From assembly GCA_024362935.1 (NCBI GenBank), contig JANCRA010000004.1:22463121-22527120 (forward strand): a DNA stretch of 64,000 nt, written 5' to 3'. Numbering within the stretch: position 1 is the first letter of the stretch; the number at the start of each line of letters is the position of its first letter. A model generated the notes under the pieces. The model was not told the origin of the DNA and did not search any database. It saw only the letters and a program-made list of their open reading frames with translations. Below are positions 19,501-33,046 of this stretch, piece after piece. The translations under genes and the position numbers were made by a program. Origin of the DNA: Setophaga petechia (lineage: Eukaryota > Chordata > Aves > Passeriformes > Parulidae).

Positions 19501-21540
19501 ATAAATTATGTTGTCATTTTTTCCCTCTGGTCTGCAATCCATGTCATGTCAGCCCTTTCAATTCCATTTCAGAATTTTTGTTTGGTTCGTTCGTTGTGGT
19601 GTGGATTTTTTTGTTTATTTTGTGGGGAAATTTTCTGTTTGTTTGTTTGTGGAATTAATTTATTACTTATATTTGTTTTATTTGTTTTATTGGTAATTTT
19701 TCCTCAATATTTTCTGAATGCTCACTCGATCATGCTGCTTTGGGCCCCTATTATAGGAAGCTTGGTGAATATTTTCATATTTTGCCTTTAAAGAGCTGGA
19801 TGGAGCAGAGAGCTAGTTACCATACTGGAGCCTTCCAACTTTTTGCCCTTTGGTGAATATATCCAAGGGTGTGGTGCCTGAGAATTATGCTGTAGTGTTT
19901 CCTACAGGGGGTATAAACCCACAAGGTGGTTCCATCTCAACTATCACCAACCAAGCATTGCTGTCGCAGTAATTGCTACCACCTTGGAAGGTTTTGAGAA
20001 GGAACTCAAGACTCAGATATGGAAAGAATGTTGCTTTGTTAGCTGCTGGGGAGATAGTGCCAGGTAGCTCAGTGCAGGGAGTGCACAACAGCAAGAGCTT
20101 CCAGCACTCCAGGAGGGCACCCAGGCACAAGGAATTCACTGTGTTGGTTAAGCCACTGACCCCAGAAAGCTTTTGAGATGCATGCGTAAGTAGAACCAGG
20201 CCCGTGCCTACACTTTGTGAAAAAGACACTAAACAAACCTAGGACCATCTGGTCTAACTCTCTGGGCCTCCAGGGTTGGGAGATCTACTGAGAAAGAGTT
20301 CAGTCTCTTAAGGAAGAAATTGCCTTGCTTCACTTAACTAGTCGTAAGAAAGCCGTTCTGGCAATTCTAAAGCATGCACTAGAGAAAGTATTTTTGCACC
20401 ATTTTGGTCTTGCTAATACAACAACAAAAATTACTTAGAACCAAAAACTAAAACTACTAAAGCAAGGGGCAAAAAAATCTGTAGAGAAATGTTCCTGATC
20501 ATCTCTACTGCTACCACACACATTCACTAGACTGTCCTCCTCAGCTAACACTCTCCCAGCAGAAGCACTTCTTTTAGTTATTAACAACTAAAACACATGG
20601 ACAGCTGCTTAGAACTAAAGAAGCAAACAATTCCCTAAACTGACAAAGTGCACATCTAAGCAAGACAGGACATTATTGTAGCAGGCTGAATCAATGTGTT
20701 TTCCCACTTGTGCATTGTTGTTGCATTTTCTTCCTCTTTTCAAAATTAACAAAAAAATTTTCTAATTTTCTATACCCAAACTGTGAGCTCTGGCATGTCT
20801 ATGTAAAATACTCCCCAGAGAAATGCAAACCCATCATTTTCTTAATGATTCAGATCCATGGTACCTTTTTCAAAACTTAACAACAAAGATGTAATAACCT
20901 GGAATCAACATCTTCAGAATATAAACATTGTTCAACAAACTTCTAGGAGACTGCCAGGCGATGATTCCCTCTTCATCGGTGTATCTTTCTGTCAATATAA
21001 ACTATGAACCCAAAAGATCAATTGATGTCTTAAGAAAAGGGCTTGAATTCAGAGTTGCTGTGGGGTTATATAGCTCAACTGAAGTCAGTAGGAAGTGTTA
21101 TTATACCTTAGTCAAGGTGACTGATTAAAAAATTGTCAATCATTTATATCATAAAAACAATTAAACGTACTTGCTTAATTGTTTTAGAATTGGTGAAGTT
21201 ACCTCACACCCTCTTTGGAAACAGAAAGCCAGTGAACTTGTCTAGAACTAATGGTGATTATTTGCTTCGACAACCCAATCAATCACTGAAATAGATTTAA
21301 CTTGCTTCTAAGGTAGAAGTGGAAATTTTGCATTCACAGTGGTCAGTGGCTGTGAAGTCTTCCAAAACAGCTTTCTGGGGTCAATCTCATTTTGAGCCAT
21401 GCAAAAGTCAAACAAAATCAATGCTCCCCACTAACAATCTACCACTGCTCAGAGAATAGCAATTCCCTAAGGTATGTTAATTTATTTACTACTTTCACTT
21501 CCCTTAGCAGTGATAAAGCTAAATATATTCGAATATCTCT

Positions 21541-21594
21541 GATCAGTTCAGTCTCTGATTCAGTTCAGTCTCTGTAATTCAGTCTCTGATCAGT
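21541..21594. repeat. Three-fold short tandem repeat
   Basis: TTCAGTCTCTG occurs three times within about 45 bases, separated by ATTCAG and TAA-like spacers. It is a local slippage product with no visible function. Confidence 0.7.
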
Positions 21595-22729
21595 GTAATT
21601 AAAAATGCCCTTAAGCAAATATCTTTCTCTTTTAAAACCAGTATTCCTCAGAACATCAAATTGGAAACAAAATCACAAAGAGGGGGAAACTTTGTTAGAA
21701 AGAATAAAAGCTTATTTTAATTGTAACTTTTGCTTCTGCACATCCTGTGACAAGAACATGACTTTTAAGAAAGGTGCTTTGTTGTGAGAAATCTTAAACT
21801 GTTGATAAGAATTTGGGTTGTTATACTTTTTATATGCTTGTTATTGTATCTGTAAAACATTTGGTTTTAACGTGATGATGAAACTCTATTAACACTTTGG
21901 CAAACCTCAGGCATCTCATTATTTACATTCGTATTTATAACTCACATTCAGGCAACTAATGACACTTAAGTGATAAATACTATGTCAGTGTGAGCTGAAG
22001 TGACAAACTGTCTCTGAAATCCAGGACACTCACTGAGTTGTCTAAATATTGATTTAGATTCTTCATTTCAGACACTTTAGTCTGACAACTTTGTCCTTAA
22101 CTGGTACCTTTGTCTCTATCCATCCAGTGCTAAAGATGTCAGGAAAAAATTTTTTTCACTTGATTTTTCTCTCACTTAACTTCTTCCAACTAGTTTCCAA
22201 CGTTTTCCTGACATTCTATTTCCTTCCCACTCTCATTTATCAGTTTCCACACCAAAACATATTGTTGAATATATCAAAATAAGATTGTCCCTAATTTTAG
22301 GCTTTTATGGTTCCACAAACCAAATACATTTTCTCACTGTCTTTTTTTATTGGTCAAGCTAAAAAAAAATAAATCCAATTTACTGGACATTTTCCTGTCT
22401 TTATTCCTGTGTCTCCTGTCTGCCTATATTGGTTTTTAACTCTGATGACCATATCAAGCTTTTGCAACTGATATCTCCAAACAGTTTGTACTCTACTGGT
22501 GTAACCAAGAAACTTAAGTTGTCCATTCTTCTGATATGTAACTTTGTGCACAGATTTTCTCTGTCCTGGACTTACCTCCTTTAGAGAAAGCTGTCTTAAT
22601 AGTAAATTGACCAATGTGCACCTTCCCACCTTTCAGGACTGTAGCTTCTTAATTAGCAGTAAAAACCAAGATGACGGAATTATATAGGATAAGACACCAG
22701 GTTTTCAGTTGAGGGAAAGTCTGCCTACC

Positions 22730-23471
22730 TGTGGCGGTGCTGTAACTGAGCCCGGCTGGCCCACAGAAATGCACAGCTCACAGCCTGTATGAGGGCACGG
22801 GCAGCTGCGGATCCAGGACCTCCGGCGGGAGCGAGCTGGATATCGATGCCCTTTCCTGGAGCTCCCTCCACGTCAGTGGTGGAGGAGGCAGCTCCAGCAG
22901 GCTAGGCGGCAGAGGCAGCAGCACGATCCAGAGGTGAAGGAGCACACGCGAGGCAGCAGTTCTCAGCAGCAAGGGAAGGTTTATTGGAGAGGGTGAAGGG
23001 TGTAGACAGGTAGGAAGCCGCAGGGAACTGCCCCGAGGGGCGGGGTGAACAGAAATTATATAGGGAGACCAGAGGGAGGTGGATCCCTTCCTCTGGCCAA
23101 TGAACACAATACCCAACCTAATAGACATGGGGCGGCAGCAAATGAAAACACTAAAGGGGTGGGACAGCCCTCTCCTGCCCAATCACCCTCTGCCCTGGAG
23201 GGAATGTTCTAGGGAAAAGGCAGGGGCAGAGAGTGACAGGCAGGCAGGCTGACAACTTAAAAATAACAGGGAGGGGACAACTCGATACAAAAAGGCGGGA
23301 GTTGCTAAGTAACAGAATGATGGACAGCCCGGCAAGGAGAAAAACAGGGGGAGGGGAAGCCTGGCAAGCGCCATCTTAGGTAAGTAAAATCAATACATTA
23401 CAATACAATAAATTAAAATCAAACTGAACTGAGAAAAAGGGGGAGGGAGACTGCAGGAGCGCACTGCAACA
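22730..23471 (-). repeat. Class II solo LTR (742 bp)
   Basis: On the minus strand it starts TGTTGCAGTGCGCTCC and ends ACCGCCACA. It is flanked by the 6-bp duplication CCTACC (22724-22729 and 23472-23477). Minus-strand signals are in order: a TATATAA box (complement of 23055-23062) and CCAATAAACC about 70 bp further on, followed by a GC-rich U5 of about 250 bp. That layout is close to the LTR of the full provirus and suggests a related but clearly different class II family. Minus-strand frames inside it are composition effects. Confidence 0.88.
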
Positions 23472-23477
23472 CCTACC

Positions 23478-24574
23478 CAAACAGTGTGTGATATGTGGTA
23501 CAGGGACATCTCGTGTCCTTCTGGTCCTACAGCCCCTTGACCTCTATAATACACCTGTTAAGTCCCTAAGTTAGCCCACAGTCAGACGCCAGTCTTCTCC
23601 TTTACTGTCCATGCTGGATGGTGTTATACATGGTACAGACTTAGCAAGGTTTTCATGGACCCCACTGTCTTAATTTCAAAAGCATGAGAGGAATAGATCT
23701 TGGCAGTGGTTAGAAAAATGACAGCTGAAAAGAAAAGAGACTACCTTGGCATCAAATCACCATGCAGTGAGGACAGAGAGAAGCCAAGAAGCAATGAATC
23801 CTGGTTGATGAGGACAAAAAAATGAAAAACATGTGCTTGTTTGTGGTTGTTTCTCTGTAGAACAGTTACAGGTGTATCTCAATCACCTGTGTTCTGAAGA
23901 TGCTAATATGGCAAAGAGAAGACAGCAAGGAGTACCCTAACTTTTATGTGGTGAATTGAAATGGTCCAAATAATGGTCCAAACTTATAACATTTAACTTA
24001 CTTTTGTACAAAAGAATGAACATCCGCTAACCCAAGTGAAAAATTAAAAGCTAGGAGGAAGAGTTGTGCTGCTTTATTCTCAGAGTATTAGGATTCACCT
24101 TCTAGTTTGACTTTGATAATGATTAAATTATTTAACTGAAATGAATGAGCAACTAGCATGTTAGCATTCAAAAACACAAAATCACATAGTGACTATATGT
24201 GGTGCTTTTTATTTTAAGAGCTCTTGGGAATCGGGGTATTACCCAAATCTGATTCCAGCCATACATTCCAGATGAACGTGTTTTATACTCTATCGTTACA
24301 TAAATTTCATGTTAATTATTAAACTCATATTGTTCTATTGTATACATAGATTTCAGCTAAATATAGCCCCCGTTAAATTTCCAACATAGTTTCTCATGAT
24401 TCTTCTTATGGCTATATAATAATTATATTTAATTACTAAACAATCATCACATCTAACAATTATATCGTTTATCATACTGCTTACGTAGGTGCAGTGATCT
24501 GAGAAAACACAAAGTCTAACATTTTAGAGTTCTATCTTTAACATTTTCAGGGCTCCACTATCAAGCACAGATAA
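23478..24574. other. AT-rich host DNA, no gene recognised
   Basis: Low GC, no frame of note, no repeat that I recognise. It lies between two unrelated LTR insertions. Confidence 0.6.
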
Positions 24575-25520
24575 TGTATTGGGTTTGCATGACAAGATTT
24601 TGGTAGTGGTGGGGCTGCAGGGGCAGCTTATTTGAGAAGCTGCCGGAAGCTTCCCCCATATCTGACAGAGCCAATGCCAGCCAGCTCCAGGATGGACTTG
24701 TGGATAGCCAAAGCTGAGCCCATCTTTGGCTCTGGGCTAATGTGTTCAAGAAGAGGAAAAAGTTACTGGGCAGAAGAAAGAGGCAGGCAGAGAAGAGAGT
24801 GAGAATACAGAAATGGCTCTGCAGACACTGAGGTCACTGAAGAAGGAGGGGGAAGATGTGTTCCAGGCACCAGCACACAGATTACCTTGCAACCCATGGT
24901 GAAGATCACAACGAGGTAGGATGTTCCCTGCAGCCCATGGAGGTCCATGGTGGAGCAAAGATCCACCTGGAGCCCATGGAGGACCCCATACTGGAGCAGA
25001 TGGATGTTTGAAGGAGATTGTGACCCCATGGGGAAGAGTCCGTGATGCAGCAGGTTTGCAGGCAGGATTTGGGACCCCACAGGGGAGCCACATTGGAGTG
25101 TTTTGCTCCAAAGGGGCTTCACCCCATGGAAGGAACTCACATTGGAGTAGTTAATAAAGAATTGCAGCCTGTGGGAAGGACTCACATCAGAGTAATTCAT
25201 GCAAGACTGTCACCTGTGGGAGGAACCCTACACTGGAATAGACGAAGAGTATGAGTAGTCCTCCCCTTGAGGAAGAAGAAGCAGCAGATGGAATATGTGA
25301 TGAACTGTGCCTCTACACTGCCTGGGGAGGAGCTGAAGAACTGGGAATAAAGTTAAGGCTGGTAGAAGGGCAGGGTGGTGGGAAGGTGGTTTTAAGATTT
25401 GGTTTTATTTCTTATCACCCTACTCTAATTTGATTGCAATAAATTAGATTTATTTCCCTGAGTCTGTCCTGTCCATGACAGTAACAGATGAGGGATCTCT
25501 GCCAACTTTCTTGCTCTTAG
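24575..25520 (+). repeat. ERVL-like LTR, 3' end uncertain
   Basis: It begins TGTATTGGGTTTGCATGACA and continues with CAGCTTATTTGAGAAGCTGCC and AGCCAATGCCAGCC, blocks I recognise from a common bird LTR family. An AATAAA lies near 25438 (GCAATAAATTAG). The middle has a degenerate repeat built around GGAGCCCATGGAGG / GACCCCATGGGG. The right edge is diffuse and no target duplication could be found, so it may be truncated. The same family starts at 63943 in the same orientation. Confidence 0.75.
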
Positions 25521-26737
25521 GGAATAGATCTGTAATGCAAAAACAAATAAGAGACTGATGTTAGAAAACCTCTTTAGTAATTTTACCTTTGTAGTGTAAA
25601 CATAACAGATATTTGATACTGTGAGAGTGTTTATGTGGACTCCTATTTTTGTGACATTATTTTTACGTATTCACAACATATCATTCTTTCAAATTACCTA
25701 GGGTACAGTAGATGATGTTCTGAGATTGAACTTCTTAAGTCACACTGTCTACTCTCAAATGACTCCACCTTTCCTTTCTGTGCTCTTTTCTTACTACTTA
25801 GATAGAAATTATCTTTGGAACAGAAACATCAACAAAAAATGCTTCTACTATAAAATAGATACCAATTGTATTCTTGTGAGACTATTGTTGGTATCTAATT
25901 TGAGAGAAAGAATTTTGAATAAGTAGGAACTTGTAACATTTATGTGAATGTGTGGATTTATTTTGAATGCTGCTCTCAAATCTTTAAATGTTTAAAGATT
26001 ACATACTTACAACATTTTTTAAAACAATTGATGTATATATTATTAATATAACAGAAACAATTTTCAGAGAAACACAAAAGAAAAATCTGAAGAAGTCTTG
26101 CTCTGTCAAAGAATGGTAATGAAAAGTAGTGTGAAATTTTGAAGTGAAAATATGTAAATATTTCTTTTAAATAGTATACTATTTTTGGAGAATGGGAGTA
26201 CAGTTTTTATTTTCATTTATAATCTATTTAGTACTTTTTCTTTACAGTTTAAAGCACTGTACAGACAAAGATAGCAATTAATACTACTGTGAGATACTCT
26301 GCCTTTGCTGCACTCCTGTAATTGATGATAAAATTATGGGTCATCTAGAGTACAGAAAACAAAACAAATATTATATTCTTGGTGTGAAGCTTCAAAATAC
26401 TAACTACTTTTTCAAATCTTGTTACATTCATAACTTGTAAACACTCTCAGCTTACAAATATTCAACAGATTTTGACCCTCTTTTTTGTTAAATCCTATTC
26501 TGTTTTTCAAAAATAACCCCATAGACTTAGAACGTGAAAATATATGGCAGTCTTCTGTCAGTATATTCTTCTATCTGTTGTTACAGGGAGATTTTAAATG
26601 GCATCAGGGTGGGTTACCTGGCAAATTCTTTTTATAAATGTCTTAATTCTGCATCTTCATGCATAAATTTAAAGGACTATGCTAGTTCATAATTACACAG
26701 TATGTACAGTTTGGGTCCCTGAAAACTTAATCTGTAT

Positions 26738-26830
26738 CACGGAATCATGGAATGTTTTGGGTTGGAAATGACTCATAAAAGTCATCTACTTTAGCTCCCC
26801 TGCAGGGTGGGGACATCTTCAGTTTGAATG
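26738..26830 (-). repeat. CR1 3'-end fragment
   Basis: ATCACGGAATCATGGAATG...GGGTTGGAAATGACTC and the following CTCCCCTGCAGGGTGGGGACATC are typical of the avian CR1 3' terminus on the minus strand. Short and diverged. Confidence 0.75.
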
Positions 26831-29800
26831 TCTATAAATGAAAGTCTATACCTGCATATCTGTACCTTGCTTACTTGAGTATTTTCCTTCTCCCACTATC
26901 ACAGCTTCCAACACACTACATTGACAAATGGTCTAATCTGGTGTAGGCTAAATGACTGTGAAAAAAGTAAAAGACACAAATTATCTGTAGTTCAACACAG
27001 AACCCTTGCTTGGAGGTGCAGGCATAGCTAAAAAATGGTGCCTTTGAGCATATGCATGCACTCAAAGGTGATGCTCTGTTTCAGAACACTTGGAGAAGAA
27101 CAGACAGTATGGCACGTAAGTGACAGTAAACCAGTCTTTAATTACTGTGCAGCCTTCTCTCAGCCAAGTATTTTCTTGGCCTGAGGCAGGGAGTGCATGC
27201 ACACTGAAAAATGTAGGAAGCCTGTACTGGAGGGTTAAATGCTTTGTACAGAAACAAGTACAGGAGAAAGAAGAAAGGGACACAGGTGAAATAAAACTGC
27301 CAGGAGGGTAAGGGTCATAAGACTCAGGTTAGTCTTGTCATACTGATAGAGATGTTAAGTGTCCCAAACCCACATTTTTCAAAATCAAGCTTTTCATTGC
27401 TGTTGCACAAGGCAGAGCCCAAGCTCAGCCCATGCACAGACCAGCTTGGCACAGCCATGCATGGTAAGTATTGAGCAAAGCCACTACTTCTGCAGACAAA
27501 TTCCTGATCTGGGGGACAAAGCAAAGGAGAAACCATTGGCAGCAACACCTTCCATGACCTGCAATGCCACTAACGTGTGCTGTGCTGTTCTTTGGCATGT
27601 GGGAATCCTGGAAATCTGTCTCTATCTCACACATTACTCCCTGCCCACCTGATGTGTTGGGAGTCCCATTATTCACTCAGGGAGGATGGATAGGCATGAT
27701 TTAGGAAGCTGAACAGCCTTCAGGAACAATGTATTTGCCATTTACAGGAAAGTATTGTTTTGTAGCCTTGCTAAACATACATCACTACACCACAGGGAGT
27801 AGTACGGCCTAAGGACTGAATCGAGGGACAAATTACCTTCACCTAAATTCAGGAGTTAGATATGATTTACCAGTAAGCTGTCAACTCATATAACTACCTA
27901 TAGGTAGTCACTGTACATGACATAGGAAACAGAAATATGTGTTTGACCTGAAAGTCCTGTCCATAACATCACATTTTATGGACAGTCTTAGATGTCTTAG
28001 TCACTATGTCGGCCAGCCTATCTCTGCACCCAGCAGAGGCTAATCTCATCCTGGTCAAAATTTGAGCTCTGACTCTGTACAGAAAATGGAAGAAGCTTCC
28101 AATGCAGTCCATTATTGAATTTCCTGTTACCCTAATCTTGTCATACTTTGTGGTTTCAAAGTTTGTAGAGGTCTGCTACATTCATTTTCTCTTCCATGAA
28201 AATGTGACTCACCTGCTACCTGGTGTGTCACTCTTTATCCTTCCATCTCCCCCTTCCATCTCCCCTGATGCATATATTTAGCATCAGGTCTGATTCATCT
28301 CTTGATTCTGCATATTTCTCCTTCTGTTTCCGTACTGAACTGAATAGTTCCTGTACTTACAAGTTGTTTATTATGCTATTCTTTTTACAATTCCCCATAT
28401 TATAGCCTAGGTCCTACATCAAATTCCACAACTGATGTCACTAATTTTCTACTGTGCCCAGAGCCTGACAGCATTTATATCAAGAATTCCCTTCTTGTAT
28501 CTACCAATTTAACCAAAGATAGTCAGTCATCTCTGGCCTCCTCTATGCATCTGGATTTCTCTTCTTAGCCATTAGCAGATGATGCCCTCATGAACTCAAA
28601 GAAAGGTTTCTTTGAATAAAATTACACTGATTTTCTCCAAATTTCTCAGTTTTTTCTTAATCTTGATGCTCTGTGACCTCTTTTTCCTGTCAGTGGATGT
28701 CACTATTCCATCCCTGTGCTGACTCCTTACTTAAGGAAAGTCACTGACTAGAGACAGAAACAGTCAGTTCTTGCAGGATTTCAGTCAACACCAGCTCCTG
28801 GAATTACCTCAGTACCAGAGTACTATGCTACTCTTCGGACAGCTGCAATTAAAAAAAAAATTGAGATGCTCAGATTCATTCACAAACCCACAAAAGCCCA
28901 TGCTAAATCTTTAATCCCCTCTGGATGTAAAAGTATGGAATAGAAATCAAACCTTTTCTCTTCATGAATTCAGTAGCAACCATGCAGGGATCAGAAATGT
29001 GACCTTCATGCATATGGTTCAGAAATAATTGGTGCAATCTTTGGTAGAAATATGTGGAAACTAACCCATTTGATGTATCTGGCACTGATGTGTTTGTTGG
29101 TGGTCATTTACCAACACTGCAACATATTTGTCTACAAAAAAAAAAAAAAGAAAAAGATATCCTTTCCATGTTTTAACTAAATCAGAAAGACTGGGAAAGA
29201 GGGTTTTTTGTTTCCACTAAACATATCTGTCTGTTCATCTATATAGACTCATGCAGAAATTTTCAGTCACTCAAGTCTCCAGGGTGTTTGAAAATGTCTG
29301 AAGTGTCTTTAAAAAGCAGATTAGCATGTATCCTAAAAGTTAGACCATAATACTATTTAACTGCTCTATTTTTCCATTATGGGCCTGTCAGCAGGAATAT
29401 GTTGCCCTATAGTACATGACAAGTGAAAACGCTAGTAACATTGTTTTTCATAGACGAAAAAATACCAAAGAAGCAATTTCTTAGCTAAAATGTCACCTGT
29501 TAGATATATGGGGCTCACTATATTTTTGTTGCCCTGGTAACGAATGGTGTAAAATGACTCCTTTGCACAGCTCCATCAGAATGATTGCATCCTGGTTTTT
29601 CCATCATTTTATAAGAGGCTGTTTTCATTCTCCCTTCCTGACCATATTAAGTGTAAAGAGATTGAATTACTGTGCTGTACACTCTCCATCCAATGTGGAT
29701 TTAAGAGTTGATATTGATGTACTGAGAACTGTGTTCTTCTTCAAGAAAAAAAAGCTACAAATTATAATGAATTTGACTTTTATGTATCGACCGCTCCAGT

Positions 29801-31733
29801 AGTGAAGTAGTGTTTCTGCACCCAGGGGATAGACATGGCATGATCAGCATTTTTCACTTGAACGAATCCAATTGATAAAGCAATATATTCAGTGTCACTT
29901 TGCTTGATCTCTAGGTTTAACAATAGTCATGCTAAAAGTAGATACCTTACTCCATAAATTTCACTCATAAAAAATGTGCTAGCCATTGCTTTATACAGCT
30001 GCACTCTTTTCAACTTTTCACTGAGCAGGGCAGAAAAAAGACGAACAGAAATATTGTGCCAAAAGCATGTGAGAGGGGGCAAGTGGCTGACAAGTGTTGG
30101 TAGGACTCGCATATTTATAGCTAAAAAACCCAACACAAGACCACGAGGTGGGTGGCGATTAGCTTAGCACATGTGCACCTTGAGACCAAATGCCAGTCTC
30201 ACACTGATACCGCCCTGCTGGGCAGCTGCAGACTTAACCAGGAGTCGTTACTTAACTAATAAGGGTACACAGGAACATGTGGAATGCTTCTAAAGGTTAC
30301 AGTACCTAACTCTTTTGGTTATAGAAAATATTATCGTGCATCTCACTGTAATACAAATATGATATCACCACGCATTTTCTGGAAGGAAATGGTATGCCAT
30401 TCATCCATGTTGCAGAGGATTAAAGGCACAAAAAGATGAATAGTAGTGTAAGTTTTTATAATTAAATACAAGCTATGGAATACATAATTAAAATTGTAAT
30501 GACAAAAATACATGTTAAATATTTTTTCTATAGCACAAGAAATATCTTTAAAAAACTCCTATGTGTGTAATTGAATTTTTTAATGCAGAATACATCTTCT
30601 CTGAAAGTAGTATTTCATTTAGAATTGCAATCCAAAAAAAGATGAAGGGGAAGGAGGTGAATGTTTAGTGCATGAGTAAAAGTTTCTTGTGACATTAAAA
30701 TAGTGTGAAATTGAGATGAACTGTTTTCAGCTAGTTTATTGTGTTCATCTGGGGTTCAATCCAGACAGAAATTGTTTGAAATGTATATTTTGAGGCAATC
30801 AGTTGTTTCTTTAAGAAGTTTTGAAGTGCTTATCCTAAGTTCTAGCAAGTAAGGAGAAAAATACAGGACTTGATATAAATGATTTCTTGTTTAAGATATA
30901 TCTAATAATGTAGGTTGCAGATATCTAACCTTGAACTTTATTGGTAGTCTTTTAACTTAGTTTTTCTGCACCTTGGGTTGTGTAATTGGTGAAGTCACCT
31001 ATTCACTCTCAGGTAGAACTCTATTTAGACAACAAATCTCACAGTGGGGAGAAAACAAATCACTCGGTTTGACTTGAACGGGAATTCACCAATACTCTAT
31101 GAATGGTTTGGGAAATGAGGACCTGGACCTCAGTGGTTTCTCCAGCTCCAGGTTTTCTTGCTGTGGCTGCTTGTGATGGCTTTGCTTGGTCACCTACCAG
31201 GCAGCATTGCTGAGCTGAAACGCTCATGTTAAAAGGTGGTAACAATTGTTTGTTGGTTTGTTTAGGGGTTCCCTAAATGACATGAGATTTCACCTAATTA
31301 TCCATAGACAGTTTGTAAATCTTCTTTGTACCATGACAGTCTCTGTAAAATTAGCTAAACTTTGTTAATTTGCATTTTCTTCTGCCTTCTGAATTGTCTG
31401 ACTTTCTTTGCCATATTTTCCCATCACTTTTGTGATCTGGGACTGGATGATACACAGTATGTTTTGGCACACCTCAGATGCATTTGGCAGGATAAAATCT
31501 CTGCTCAAAGAGAGTATGAGTACATCATGAGCAGCAGACATCACTTCCTGCTGAAGGCAAATGGCTTACCAGAGCAGGGCTAGCAGTGAGATCTGCATAG
31601 TGCCTGTGGAGCTGAACCCATTGTCTGCCTATCTGATTGATTGTTATCACCTCATGAAGCAGACACTCAAATGCTCAGGAAATTTTAGATGAAGGACAGA
31701 TGAAGATTCCCATTTGCTTAGCAAAATTGCAAT

Positions 31734-31749
31734 AGTAGTAGTAGTAGTA
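31734..31749. repeat. (TAG)n microsatellite
   Basis: About five TAG units in a row (ATAGTAGTAGTAGTAGTA), set in A-rich sequence. Short enough to be mildly polymorphic. Confidence 0.8.
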
Positions 31750-32992
31750 AAAATAATTAGCAATAGTTAAAAATAACTTCCTAAGAAATAACAATGACAT
31801 AATGTCTAGCTTCTGAACTGCTGACAGTATGCACGCTGTTACCCTAAAAAAGCTGTATTTGATATAAAGTACTCTTTTGATTTGTTTTGTTTTGTTTTGT
31901 TTTTTACTGTGCTGTAATGATGGCATAGAGGATAATCTTCTCCCTTTGGGGGAACCAGTATAAAGGCTTTTTCATTTTGTGCTCAACCACTGAAACCATT
32001 TCTCATCCATATTTTAGGGAAGGTGAAGTCTGCCACGCATTACTGCCCTGTAAAAATATTTCCTCTGCAGGATTATGGCAGCAGGAGGAACTAACAAGCA
32101 TGGAAAGCCCTTTCTGGAGTGCGTCACACCTAGTGGGCTTGGGCACTCAGCTGAGAAATTTCAGGGTGGCCGGGAGTTTGGGAGATAGTGCACATATCAA
32201 GGAAAGAAATGTGAATGGTTGGAAAAGCAAAAAGAGTGGAGTCATGGCAGCAAAAAATAACCTGTTCTAACCTCCCTCACCTTTGAGATGTTGCTGCTGT
32301 TGCCCTCCTTGCTAAAAAAGGTTTCTTCTCTGCCTTCTCAGCAGTATTATGAAGGCAATGATTAATGTTTCGTATTCGTGAACACACTATACTTAGACCA
32401 AACTGTACTGCTGCCCTCTCTGGAAGCAAATAGGTTGACAGCTTCCTTTATGAACCTCTGGGTTAAATTACTGATTATCATTTTTCCTGAGCTGGTTGAA
32501 GAGAAAGAGGTGGGGAGAGGCATGGATGGGAGAAAGATTTTTTTTCTCCAAAGTAATTGGACCACCTGCTTACAATCATCTCTGACCTCTGGATAAATGG
32601 AGGATTCCACTTTGCTGTGCTTACATGGTCCTTCAATACTCGCAAGCATAAATAAGTCTCATTTAAAAAAAGGTAAATCCCTCTGTAAGGATAATTAAAT
32701 GGTGATGAGAACCCTGCCATAGTAAAAGCTCTCAATGGAAAATGAATTTTGCCTCCCTTATGTATGTATGTGTGGGTCCGAGTGTGTGTGAGATAATTCA
32801 TCCTGCAAACACGTTTACAAATGTAATACTTCTTCACCCCTATTCACTGCAATATTTTGCAGTAAGGTGGTACAATTGTCTTTCTGAAACCTCAATATCC
32901 CTCTCTTCCACCCTTGTCCCCCCGGAAGGTAGTTTTAAAATCTCTTTTGACAGGCCTAACTGATCTTATTATAAATCATCTTATAAATCATC

Positions 32993-32995
<3 letters not shown>

Positions 32996-33043
<48 letters not shown>
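32996..33043. repeat. (CA)24 microsatellite followed by (AG)n
   Basis: Forty-eight bases of uninterrupted CA repeat, then a short AT-rich break and an AG run at about 33053-33066. This is the longest perfect dinucleotide repeat in the window and a likely length polymorphism. Confidence 0.97.

Positions 33044-33046
<3 letters not shown>

Larger units (their letters stand above)
15802..22723. other. AT-rich host DNA, no gene recognised
   Basis: No frame longer than about 115 codons and none with a domain. It contains a short CR1 remnant (16424-16500), a CT-rich stretch (about 19031-19085) and a three-fold repeat of TTCAGTCTCTG (21541-21590). The segment at 19840-20250 is more GC-balanced and may be an unrecognised old retroelement piece. 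Confidence 0.55.
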
